From Ephydatia muelleri (taxonomy: Eukaryota > Porifera > Demospongiae > Spongillida > Spongillidae): a stretch of 64,000 nucleotides of DNA. Location: NCBI GenBank assembly GCA_013339895.1, contig JABACO010000005.1, positions 13,450,805-13,514,804 of the forward strand, given 5' to 3'. This document shows, piece by piece, positions 48,044 through 64,000 of this stretch; position 1 is the stretch's first letter; the number at the start of each line of letters is the position of its first letter. The position numbers were made by a program, and so were the translations under genes. The notes beneath the pieces were generated by a model, which searched no databases, was not told where the DNA came from, and was given only the letters and a program-made list of their open reading frames with translations.

Positions 48044-48499
48044 CTGACATATTCTCTTGGACCCTCTAGCAGATGGAGCGCTGGATCAAGATTCCGTGGT
48101 ACTTTGTGAATGTCTGATTTTCTCTGGCGTACATAGTCCTGAGGGTTTCTGCCAACAACTATAACTTTCATGCTGCTGAATTAAGGCGCACCCACGTGCT
48201 TATTTAATAGCTCATGCGCACTGGATAATCACGCATTATTAACCATGCCACCATTCGCGTATGCACAATGCCAATAACCACGTGCTAGTTGTATTCTGAT
48301 ATCTCTGGTTCCGATCGGACCTCATCTCTGTCGTCGGGTATGTTCGAGTGACCAGACCACTCATAGTGTCTTTTGTACAATTGTATGGACTTTTGACTTC
48401 TGCTCCTGTGTATTCTTTTAACTGCCCTAGTCCGCTTTAGAACGTTCAGGCCGCATACGTGTGTTACCCTCCATCTCCCGTCTCCCTGCATGTCTCCTG

Positions 48500-48610
48500 C
48501 CCACTATACCCGCCTGTGTTGAACTTCCGATGACAGCAGGTGTTTAACGTGTGCAGATATAAGCCGGCTCAGTCACAGTAACAATTACCATTGGGCTTGT
48601 GACCAGTGGC
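48500..48610. repeat. Dispersed repeat, copy 3 (diverged)
   Basis: It shares CCTGTGTTGAACTTCC-GATGACAGCAGGTG and a displaced TATAAGCCGG with the copies at 26768 and 49005, at visibly lower identity. Confidence 0.65.
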
Positions 48611-49004
48611 GATGCTCGATGTGACTAGAGACACGTAACTTGAGTACTGGTTTTGACTTTCCAGGTCTCCGCTATTGTTTAGGAGCGACCTTCATCATAC
48701 GGATCAAATGGCATTGCTGCGTTCATTTGCCCTGCTATGACTGCATCTGTACTAAAAAGGCACGTGTGTCCGGGAAAAGCAACCCACGTGAGCAGCTGGT
48801 TCGCTTATCTAGGTGAGATGTCACGTAACTGTGCTGTATGGTATGTGTTTGTGCTGTGAGGTACTACATGCTGTAAATTGAGGAAATACGTGTGGTGTAA
48901 CCTCTACAAGCTATGATAGTTGTTTTATAAATCTGCAGGATTGTTCTACTTCAACTGTTTGATGTGTTCTTGGTAAGCAACACTTCTGAATTAATCCCTC
49001 TGGT

Positions 49005-49150
49005 CCCCATGCCCACTATAAGCCGGCCTGTGTTGAACCTCCAATGACAACAGGTGTGCAATGTGGGCATATATAAAACCTGCTCAGCCAGAATGACCAT
49101 TACTACTGGGATTCCAACCAATGGAAATGGTCCCTGGGGCTGAGCCACAC
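49005..49150. repeat. Dispersed repeat, copy 2
   Basis: Nearly identical to 26768-26925, including GGCATATATAAAACCTGCTC and ATGGAAATGGTCCCTGGGGC. High identity suggests recent activity. Confidence 0.85.
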
Positions 49151-50289
49151 CCGCTGCACCTGTTAGTGGCATGCTTCGTTATCGCTTGCTTCTTCTGATT
49201 GTAGGGCCTATTGAAGACACTTCTGGACCATATTGGTGAATATTTGAAGATGGGGATGACAATGTTTTACATTTTGTTGTGTGATTTATGTGTTAATCGA
49301 CATTATACGGGATTGACGCATAGTGCATTCACGAATGAGGCTGGATACAGGAGGGCGTGCCCCATCTTGTGACAGCATAGGTGTTCCCAGTGGGGTCTGG
49401 CCACTTAGTAATTTCTGCATTTATTTATCGTGCATGAAATTCAACATACTTTTGACGGTTAATATCTTTAGAAACAACTTTATGTATTATGATTTGCTAA
49501 CATGAGCAGTTACACGTATTGATGTTCAACTCTGATTAACAAAAGGATCTAATAGCATTCTACGAGGTGGAGATGTGGAACTTCAGCAGGGTCAATATCC
49601 ACTTCTTAAGCAGAGGCTAGACTATTCAACCTGTCTTCCCTCATGGTGCTTCGTAAAGCAGTGTTAAGATGCCTTAGAAGGCTCTCACATTCACAACTTA
49701 TCGCAGTGACTGTGTTGTGCAGGATTCAGATATCATAGTGTGCACAGTGTTGTTTTCAGCCATGGTCTGGGGTGAAGTTTTGCTTGAACAGCTAGCCATG
49801 TCTGTGGGAATCGCAGAGCCACTAGCATTAGATCTATGAAGTAAAAGTTATTGTGTACGATTGCCTTAAAATGAAACTTGTTGCAGAGCATACTTACCGA
49901 TTCTCACCAAAAAACTGTGGATGAAGGGGCTGGATTACCTGTATGCCATGTGGTTTGTGTACATAATAGTGTATGCATATAAACCTTATTCGTTTTGAAA
50001 GAACAGGACAGAGTTAAATGGTTATGGAAATCACTGATTACAGGTGCAAACATATCTAGAGTATGAGCAAAAGTACATCAAGGGCATGTACAAACATGGT
50101 TGTGAATACCATTAAAAACAATGCTGATTTTGTGGTGAGTAGTTACAGTGCGCACGTCAAGACTGAGAAACACTAGGAACTGGCTATGGTGCAAAACGTG
50201 GAGCGTGATTCAGTACTGGTTTCTTTGGGTAATGATACGAGATGTGCAGTCCAGCGGGCAATTGATGGAAAAACATCTGTATGGCATAC

Positions 50290-51010
50290 TGTTATGCCGA
50301 TTGCATGCCACCACTTTGACCTCTCTCCTGTTAATTTAGAGATGCACTTTCACTATGTTATCATCGACCTCTTCTTAAAACACCGGTGCATTGTGATGGA
50401 TGTGGAGAAGAATTCAGATTTCAACATGCTCTTGATTGTAAAAAAGGTGGACTTGTCACCCAGCACCATAATGAAGTGCAAGATGCTCTAGGTGATTTGG
50501 TAGCTATTATGTACAAAGATGGCGTAAGAGAACCCATTGTTCAGGAAGCAGATGATGCCAATGGTAGACCAGCTTTGATTGCTGACCTCAGCATACAAGG
50601 AGTGTGGCAGCCACAAACTGCGGCGTTGCTAGATGTTTGTGTCATAGACACTGATGCCCAGTCTTATGCTAGCTGCACTGTTGATGCTGTGCTATGTTCA
50701 GCAGAACAGGAAAAGAAAAGAAAGTACTCAGCACCTGTTGAAGAAAGACGTGCTTCATTTACACCTTTTGTAGTTTCTGTTGATGGGGTCTTGGGTCATG
50801 ATGCACAACACCTGATGAATTGCCTATGTGACCAAATTGCAATGAAGTGGGAGAAGTCACATTCAGAAGTAATGGGATGGGTTCGTGCCAGAATGGCTTT
50901 TGCTATTTTACGTGCAACAAACCTTTGCTTTCATGGGTCCAGGGTAAAATGGAGAAGTGGACATGGCATGGATGATGGAGCAGGCATCCCCATTTTCCTC
51001 ACTGATGTGG
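50290..51010 (+). pseudogene. Retroelement polyprotein C-terminal fragment, frameshifted
   Basis: The frame from about 50386 reads CDGCGEEFRFQHALDCKKGG, LVTQHHNEVQDALGDLV, IREP-type motifs, ALIADLSIQGVWQPQ, DTDAQSY, EKKRKY, FTPFVVSVDGVLG, WVRARMAFAILRATNLCF and RGSRVKWRSGHG-like ends. The Cys-x2-Cys...His...Cys pattern is a zinc finger. An upstream piece (HHFDLSPVNLE at ~50311) is in another frame, showing a frameshift at about 50375. The same kind of C-terminal ORF is seen on the minus strand at 52.0-53.8 kb. Confidence 0.75.
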
Positions 51011-51808
51011 TTTTTCCAAAGTGTCTATTTCGCTGTAACTATTTTTGTCTAAGTGTATGTGTGTGGGTATTTATTCCTATTGTAACATGAAATAGACTTT
51101 GCTGTAACATATCTATTCAATTATTGACTGAGTATGATAAACTGTTGAGTAACTAAATTCGAATATTTCAAAATCAAATTTATCAAGGACCCCTGTAATC
51201 ATCAATGTTCAAGTTAGTGGTTAATAAGATTTGATTTTGACAACTACTTTTAGTTATCCAATGGTCAAATTATCCAGTTGGGATTGATTAATTTTCAAAT
51301 TACTAATTCAAATGCCGAGTTATTAAAGTTAAGTATCGTATTATAATTCGTTTTGTTTATAAATGGCAATTACACTCATTCCTTAATCAGAGAAAAATAA
51401 CTCAATCATTGATAATCGAATACCTTAATACTTAACTTCAATAGTGAGTTAGTAAATTAAACACAAGCTCTCATTCTGTGAGCGTTATAGGGTTTGATTT
51501 GTTGATTTGAAACAAAAATTAGGGATTTAAATAATTACATTACAGTTTTGGGTCTATGAATTAATATATGGCCGGTTGAATCTCTGTACCAATGCAACTG
51601 CTGTTCTCTCTAGGATAGCTCCTCCACCATAGAGCTGAATTATGTATTATTGTCATGTATTGTATTTCTTATATCTGTAATGTTATTATAATACAGGTTG
51701 TTGCACATTATTAGTTCATGTTAATTTTAAAAAATGAATTAATATACATTACAAATGTTAAGCAATAAAATATGTACACACACATACTACCTAGACTATT
51801 TACACACA

Positions 51809-51868
<60 letters not shown>

Positions 51869-52034
51869 ACTACAGAAGAAACACAAGAAGCAGGGCTGAA
51901 TTTATTGTGGCAGGGTATGGAAGCCCAGCTCCATCTTCAATCTCCATCCTTTTCCATTTCCCTCTACTGCCACGAATGCACAGCTTTGTAGCACGAAGGA
52001 CAGCATCCTTGTGCACACATAACCCAGCACTTCA
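51011..52034. other. AT-rich region with (CA)n tract
   Basis: No gene. AT-rich sequence with many short ATTAA/TTAAT motifs, then a CA run at about 51806-51866. Possibly the 3' flanks of the two opposed retroelement copies. Confidence 0.5.
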
Positions 52035-52118
52035 CTATGAGACTTGTGCACACATAACCCAGCACTTCACTATGAGACTTGTGCACACATAACCCAGCAC
52101 TTCACTATGAGACTTGTG
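52012..52118. repeat. ~34-bp tandem repeat, three copies
   Basis: The unit starts CTTGTGCACACATAACCCAG and ends CACTATGAGA; three copies lie within the RT element's C-terminal coding remnant. Confidence 0.9.
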
Positions 52119-53819
52119 CCATATCTTGTCAGCTAAATGACACATAAATGTCTTTGCCTTGTGATCCAGTGCCCCATCAGATGTCACAACAAATGGCGTA
52201 AAAAATGCATTTATGATTTTAGCAGCTTGTGAGTATTTGTTTCTTAGTGTATTCAATCCATTAAAAAACTGCACCCACATCACGATGCACGTAGGATTTT
52301 GCATCTGAATCCACTACTCAAACATCAAAAAATGTAGTAGCTTGAGGCTCAAACAGAAAGATCAGCAACTAAAGCAGGAACATTTTCTAGGTCATTGGGT
52401 TCTCTTACGATAGGTTCTCTCACAACCTGTTTTATAGGCAATTGAGGCCAGATTGCCTCGGGCATCCCTAGTCTCGTGTTTTTGAATAACTAAACTACTC
52501 TTTCTGCATGCCCAGTGCTGAACTGACAGCCACAACCATCACACAGAGCTGGCAATCATAGTAATTGTCAATGATATCTGAGTGCCAGTGAGTCCCGAAA
52601 TTCAATGGCAGGTAGATCAAAATGATGGCATGTCATTGGCATCACTGTCAACTCATTCCATCAATTCCTCGTTGTATAGCTCTCTTCGTGTTGTCATCAA
52701 AGGTTGATAAAGCTGACTCCAGATAGTTCTGGAATTGGATGATTAAATTCTCCATGTAGCTTTGAAAGATACTCCATGTGGTTAAATACTGAGAAGACTG
52801 AATAACCCTTGATGGCATCAGGTATTTGAGCTGTACATTTTGAAGGAAGGCACTGCTGTTGAAATGGGATCACGAAATCCCAATCCACTATGACAAGCAG
52901 GAAGTGAAAACAGTTGCTCTTCAGAATCACTTACGGTCCCTGGAATAAATCTGGCCAAAATATGTCGTTCAGTGCATTGCACAGGATTGCAAAGCAGGCA
53001 GGGTTCACAATTTGGTACCACTCTTTGCAGGTAGGACCATTGAAATTGCATTGATTTTGAAAGAGCCACAAATGCAGCATGTGAGGTATGATTAGACTGC
53101 CTCAGCCAATACACCCACTCCAGGTTTTAACTTTCTCTTAAACAAAAGCATGCACATCCCTACTTCCCCCCCCCCCCCCCCCCCCAAAGAAATGATGTCT
53201 ACGAACTATTTTTACTCCAAGTTCTCCTAACAGTGCTTAGCTTCAGCCTCCTTCCTCTGTGGCTCTTACAACGAAAACTGTTTTCTGAGGTTCAGGGTGG
53301 TAACCATTATCTGGACCTAGTTTGCATAATTCTTTGAACCAGACTTTCAAGTTTGAAAGATTAGCAGTGCAGGCTGAATCGTCGGCATACCAATTTTGGA
53401 TCCATTTGCACTGGTCTGTAAGGTTTTAAATAAGTGGCATTAGAGCAGCAGCCTACATTAGCACTGAAAGGGGATCTCCCTGTGCAACACCTTCTTTGCT
53501 AAGGATTACCTCAGACTGCCCTGTAAAAGGAGTGAATCATAACCCCTAGAGGTGTTACATAGGGAACATGAGCATCTGGGTCTGGGCCATTGAACTCTAA
53601 CATTCCATAAAGCTGCAGATCTATTGAGGGAATTAAAGCATTCTTGGCATCAACCAATATACTCTCCATCCATGTCCACACTGCGCCTTCAATTCCTGCC
53701 CTCAGTCCAGAGCATAGCTGATATACTCTACATAAATCCTCAACATCGATACCTGTAGCCAAAGCCATCACTTTTCCGATCAATCTTCCAAGTACTTCTC
53801 CCACAGCACTATTTAACAT
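52035..53819 (-). pseudogene. Decayed reverse-transcriptase element with YADD motif
   Basis: Reading down the minus strand: GIDVEDLCRVYQLCSGLRAG and ESILVDAKNALIP (53.8-53.5 kb), then SEVILSKEGVAQGDPLSVLM near 53.5 kb, WYADDSACTANLSNLKVWFK near 53.38 kb (RT catalytic YADD), QFQWSYLQRVVPNCEPCLLC at about 53.0 kb, a Cys-rich finger remnant near 52.55 kb and FTPFVVTSDGALDHKAKTF (52.2 kb). Several frameshifts and stops separate these pieces. It is a non-LTR-type RT element related to the plus-strand copy at 50.3 kb. A 34-35-bp tandem triplication near its end (52012-52118) disrupts it further. Confidence 0.8.
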
Positions 53820-54099
53820 TGTTGTTGATTTTAGTTAGATAATATTAAAAGCACTTAAAATTTAGTTTGCACTATTATTATTTGCCTGATCATTGCAGTG
53901 TTGTATAAACTTATTAACAATTATCGGTATGGAGTTATGATGATTTAAACTTGTCCTATTCCTTTCTGGACACCTGTATTAGCAGTTTCCTTTTATGAAA
54001 TATGTATGGCAGCTATAAATGTATTATGCCATGAATCACTCTGTCCTGGGCCTAGTCGATCAGTGACCCAATTCAGAAGTCTAGGAACAACATGCAACT
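53820..54099. other. Short intergenic region 3' of NSMCE2
   Basis: AT-rich, between the RT remnant and the NSMCE2 stop; it should hold the NSMCE2 3' UTR. Nothing else is seen. Confidence 0.5.
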
Positions 54100-55718
54100 T
54101 CAAAGTTGCACAACTCCCTCCCTGGTCTTCAGTTTTTGCTTCCTTTTCTCCTTCTTGAGCAGCTTGATGAGGACCCCATCACTCTCCAGCTCCTCCTCCC
54201 TGATCAGCTGTCCACACACTGGGCACTTGGCATCACGTCTGAAGGTAAAGACAACAGCAAGAGCAGCAATGACATGTTACCATCATGTGTGGAATAGCTG
54301 TTAAAGGACAAGGTCCAAACACACATTGAGCTAACAGTATGAAGAGGCCCCTGTGGTCTCCACAACACAAAGTTAAGGGCCGAGATGGGGAGGAGACTAC
54401 AAACTGCATGATACGCATGCAAGGACTGGGCACCTCCACTGGACTAAGCTAAAACCCTGCAGGGATTCTCGCCCTGCAAGCCTGATTGAAGACACTACAA
54501 TACCATGCAGCTGGTTGAAGACACTGCAATACCATGCAGCTGATTGAAGACACTGCAATACCATGCAGCTGGTTGAAGACACTGCAATACCATGCAGCTG
54601 ATTGAAGACACTGCAATACCATGCAGCTGGTTGAAGACACTGCAATACCATGCAGCTGATTGAAGACACTACAATACCATGCAGCTGGTTGAAGACACTG
54701 CAATACCATGCAGGTTTTTCTGTGCATGAAACATGATTTAATGTAACAATGTAGCCAAGGTCATAGATACAGCTGATTGTTGGCTGGATGCAAACTTAAA
54801 GCATGCATCAAAAACATGATCACATGTGAGCTGATACAATATTGGGGACCTCCAGCAAGTTTGTACTAAATGCTGGTACCACATCCCCTCCCCCTTCTCT
54901 ACACATCTCCCCTCCACACACTCCACTACCTCCCCTCCACACGCATCCTTTCCTACAAACTCATACCCTCCACACACACCCTTCCCTAAAGCATTCCTCC
55001 CATTCCCACATCCCTCCTTCCACACAACATCCTTCACCTTCTTGCAATATGCTCCAATATTGCTGCCTTTGAATAGGAGTGACCACACTTTCTGCTCCTC
55101 ACAGGCTCCTCCATTTGCTTCTTTGTAAGAGGACACACCAGAGATCTCTTCACTCCGCCCATCACCAGCTCCTCCTCCCCATCACTCCTCTCCCCCGATG
55201 CGTCCCCAGTGGCGCCCCCAACGCGGGCTCTGAAAGCCACCACACTAGGGGCTACCCGAGGGTCGAAGGCAGCTGCACACCTCTTTAGAGCCGCCAGTCG
55301 TTCTTCATACTCGTCTCCGAAGTTGCGCGGCTCCTTCACACCAGCGAGGCAAAAGGTGGGCAACTTTCAGAATGATTACAGTATTCGTTTGAGCGAGGCG
55401 CACCTGTTCCTGGCTGTCCGAAGCCGCCAATTCCTGTTCCACGTTCTCCAAAGCACGGTCCATGTGACCCACTTCGAACTCAACACGAGCGAGTTCTGCC
55501 ACACTGTGCTCCATCTCGTTCAAACTGTTTCTGTATTCCGGTCCGCTTTCCTGTGTGCGCACGCAAAAAAGCAAGCACACTCAGCTACTAGTCTGCTGAA
55601 GTACCTTAAAGTCATCGGCCAAAGAGTTGGCAAGTTCCAAAATGTTCGCCACATCCTTCTTCAGCTGGCTACATACTTCTTTCGACTCCTGAATAGCTAA
55701 CTTAGGACGACGGTTCAT
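54100..55718 (-). CDS. NSMCE2: NSMCE2/MMS21 SUMO ligase of the SMC5/6 complex
   Basis: This E3 SUMO ligase subunit of SMC5/6 acts in DNA repair and chromosome maintenance. Four exons join in phase: 55718-55605, 55550-55404, 55333-55038 and 54238-54100, giving about 231 residues (human 247). The N-terminal half is helical (QLKKDVANILELANSLADDF, NEMEHSVAELARVEFEVGHM), as expected for the SMC5-binding coiled coil. The C-terminal SP-RING reads LVCPLTKKQMEEPVRSRKCG, then HSYSKAAILEHI and, across the last intron, KCPVCGQLI, with Cys, Cys-x-His and Cys-x2-Cys zinc ligands. The tail is basic (KKEKRKQKLKTREG). The last intron (~800 bp) holds a 29-bp minisatellite. Its start codon is only 101 bp from that of the divergent AGBL-like gene. 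Confidence 0.92.
54482..54715. repeat. 29-bp minisatellite in NSMCE2 intron
   Basis: About eight copies of CTGATTGAAGACACTGCAAT(ACCATGCAG), alternating between CTGATTG and CTGGTTG starts, so a 58-bp higher-order unit is likely. Confidence 0.93.
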
Positions 55719-55819
55719 TTCCCGCCTAGTCGCGGGTATTAGCACGTGTGCTAATGCTAATACCCCTGCCACAACAATAACACAGTATTAGCTAATGCTA
55801 CGCCCCCCCCAACTAGGCG
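55719..55819. promoter_or_regulatory. 101-bp bidirectional promoter, NSMCE2/AGBL-like
   Basis: Only 101 bp separate the divergent start codons. A CACGTG E-box (55743-55748) sits inside an inverted repeat (GGTATTAGCA ... TGCTAATACC), and CCTAGT/ACTAGG halves flank the region. The E-box and hairpin are seen; promoter activity is inferred. Confidence 0.65.
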
Positions 55820-63271
<7,452 letters not shown>

Positions 63272-64000
63272 TGTGTGTATGTGGTTGTATGTGTGTGTGT
63301 GTATGTGTGTGGGTGTGTGTGTGGGTGTGGGTGTGTTTCTGTGTGTACAGATGTATGTTCCGTATGTTATTCTGCGTATGTATGTGTGTCTGGTACATGT
63401 ATGCACACACATTGATCAGTCCACTCAAGCCCTTTACCCTTTTTGGCATAAATAACAAGCTCTTCTTACTAGCATGATGTAATGTATGTGCTATTCTTGC
63501 ACAGTGCTGTTGATGGATCTGTGTGGACATGCACTGATGGATGCTTTGTGTAAAGCTACCTACATATGTTCATACATGTACACACATACACACGCACACA
63601 CACTGGCAAGTCACATTTGATCTCTGAGAGGGTCACACTTTTTTGTGTTTGTATTAATCTTTTGCCAAATGTAGTTATCTGTCTTCTGCAGACATCAATA
63701 GCCACACCCCTTAAAGATGATAGGCTTTACTCCCTACTTCCTGTGCTGATACCATTGTGTAGTATGGCTTCTATTAGATGTGCATGCTTGAGGAACACAA
63801 TACATACACACACCCCACACATACACACACCCAACACATATACACACCCAACACATACACACACACAACACATACACACACCCAACACATACACACACCC
63901 AACACGTACACACACCCAACACAACACATACACACACCCAACACATACACACACCCAACACACACACACCACACCCAACACATACCCAACACATACACAC
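63272..64000. repeat. Region 3' of AGBL-like gene with GT tract and CA-rich minisatellite
   Basis: A GT-rich tract lies at about 63286-63340. At 63783-64000 a 15-16-bp unit ACACACCCAACACATAC repeats to the window edge. The 3' UTR of the AGBL-like gene should lie at the start. No gene is seen. Confidence 0.8.

Larger units (their letters stand above)
48044..50289. other. Intergenic region with dispersed repeats
   Basis: No gene is supported. Two members of the repeat also found in the STT3A intron lie here (48500-48610 diverged, 49005-49150 close). The rest is anonymous. Confidence 0.5.

Noticed and set aside
54397..54727. Repeat protein on the minus strand (HGIAVSS-type units)
   Set aside because: It is the 29-bp intronic minisatellite of NSMCE2 read in frame.

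Overview
The window is nuclear DNA of an animal. All genes have GT-AG introns, most of them short. Gene models rebuilt by checking splice sites and reading phase give close matches to conserved eukaryotic proteins. A Death domain, AGBL-type and DAZAP1/hnRNP A-type genes, and a kelch/Roc-like GTPase/Death locus point to a metazoan. The compact head-to-head genes and the kelch-Roc-Death type of gene suggest a sponge (demosponge-like), but this is an inference. An exactly 1000-base run of N shows it is a draft assembly. Microsatellites, minisatellites, poly-G tracts, MITE-like inverted repeats and decayed reverse-transcriptase elements are abundant.

Layout. 1.7-11.4 kb (minus): cyclase-associated protein CAP, 14 exons, with introns full of simple repeats. 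11.9-15.5 kb (plus): a mitochondrial carrier (SLC25 family) whose middle exons lie in the N gap. 15.9-18.7 and 21.4-24.1 kb (both minus): two tandem paralogous hnRNP A/B-DAZAP1-like RNA-binding proteins with identical 12-exon structure. 25.2-29.7 kb (plus): STT3A, the catalytic subunit of oligosaccharyltransferase, 17 exons, complete. 29.7-36.2 kb: gene-poor, with a partial copy of STT3A, retroelement fragments, MITEs and palindromes. 36.2-43.1 kb (plus): a six-bladed kelch module followed by a Roc-like GTPase, a COR-like region and a Death domain, possibly one gene, with an ~800-bp near-perfect palindrome between the halves. 43.1-54 kb: a 1.5-kb minisatellite of ~40 units, a pseudogene fragment of the Roc exon, and two decayed reverse-transcriptase elements. 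54.1-55.7 kb (minus): NSMCE2 SUMO ligase. 55.8-63.3 kb (plus): a cytosolic carboxypeptidase (AGBL2/3-like), ~1,200 residues, 20 exons.

The recognised genes are mostly housekeeping: actin turnover (CAP), mitochondrial transport (SLC25), mRNA processing (two hnRNPs), N-glycosylation (STT3A), DNA repair (NSMCE2) and tubulin deglutamylation (AGBL). Several are paired head to head: CAP/SLC25, hnRNP-B/STT3A, and NSMCE2/AGBL with only 101 bp between start codons. Three start regions carry an NRF1-like GCATGCGC core, at matching distance in the two hnRNP paralogs. The least ordinary locus is the kelch/Roc/Death one. It is surrounded by partial copies of itself and by inverted-repeat elements, which suggests a duplicating family of signalling or innate-immune-type genes.
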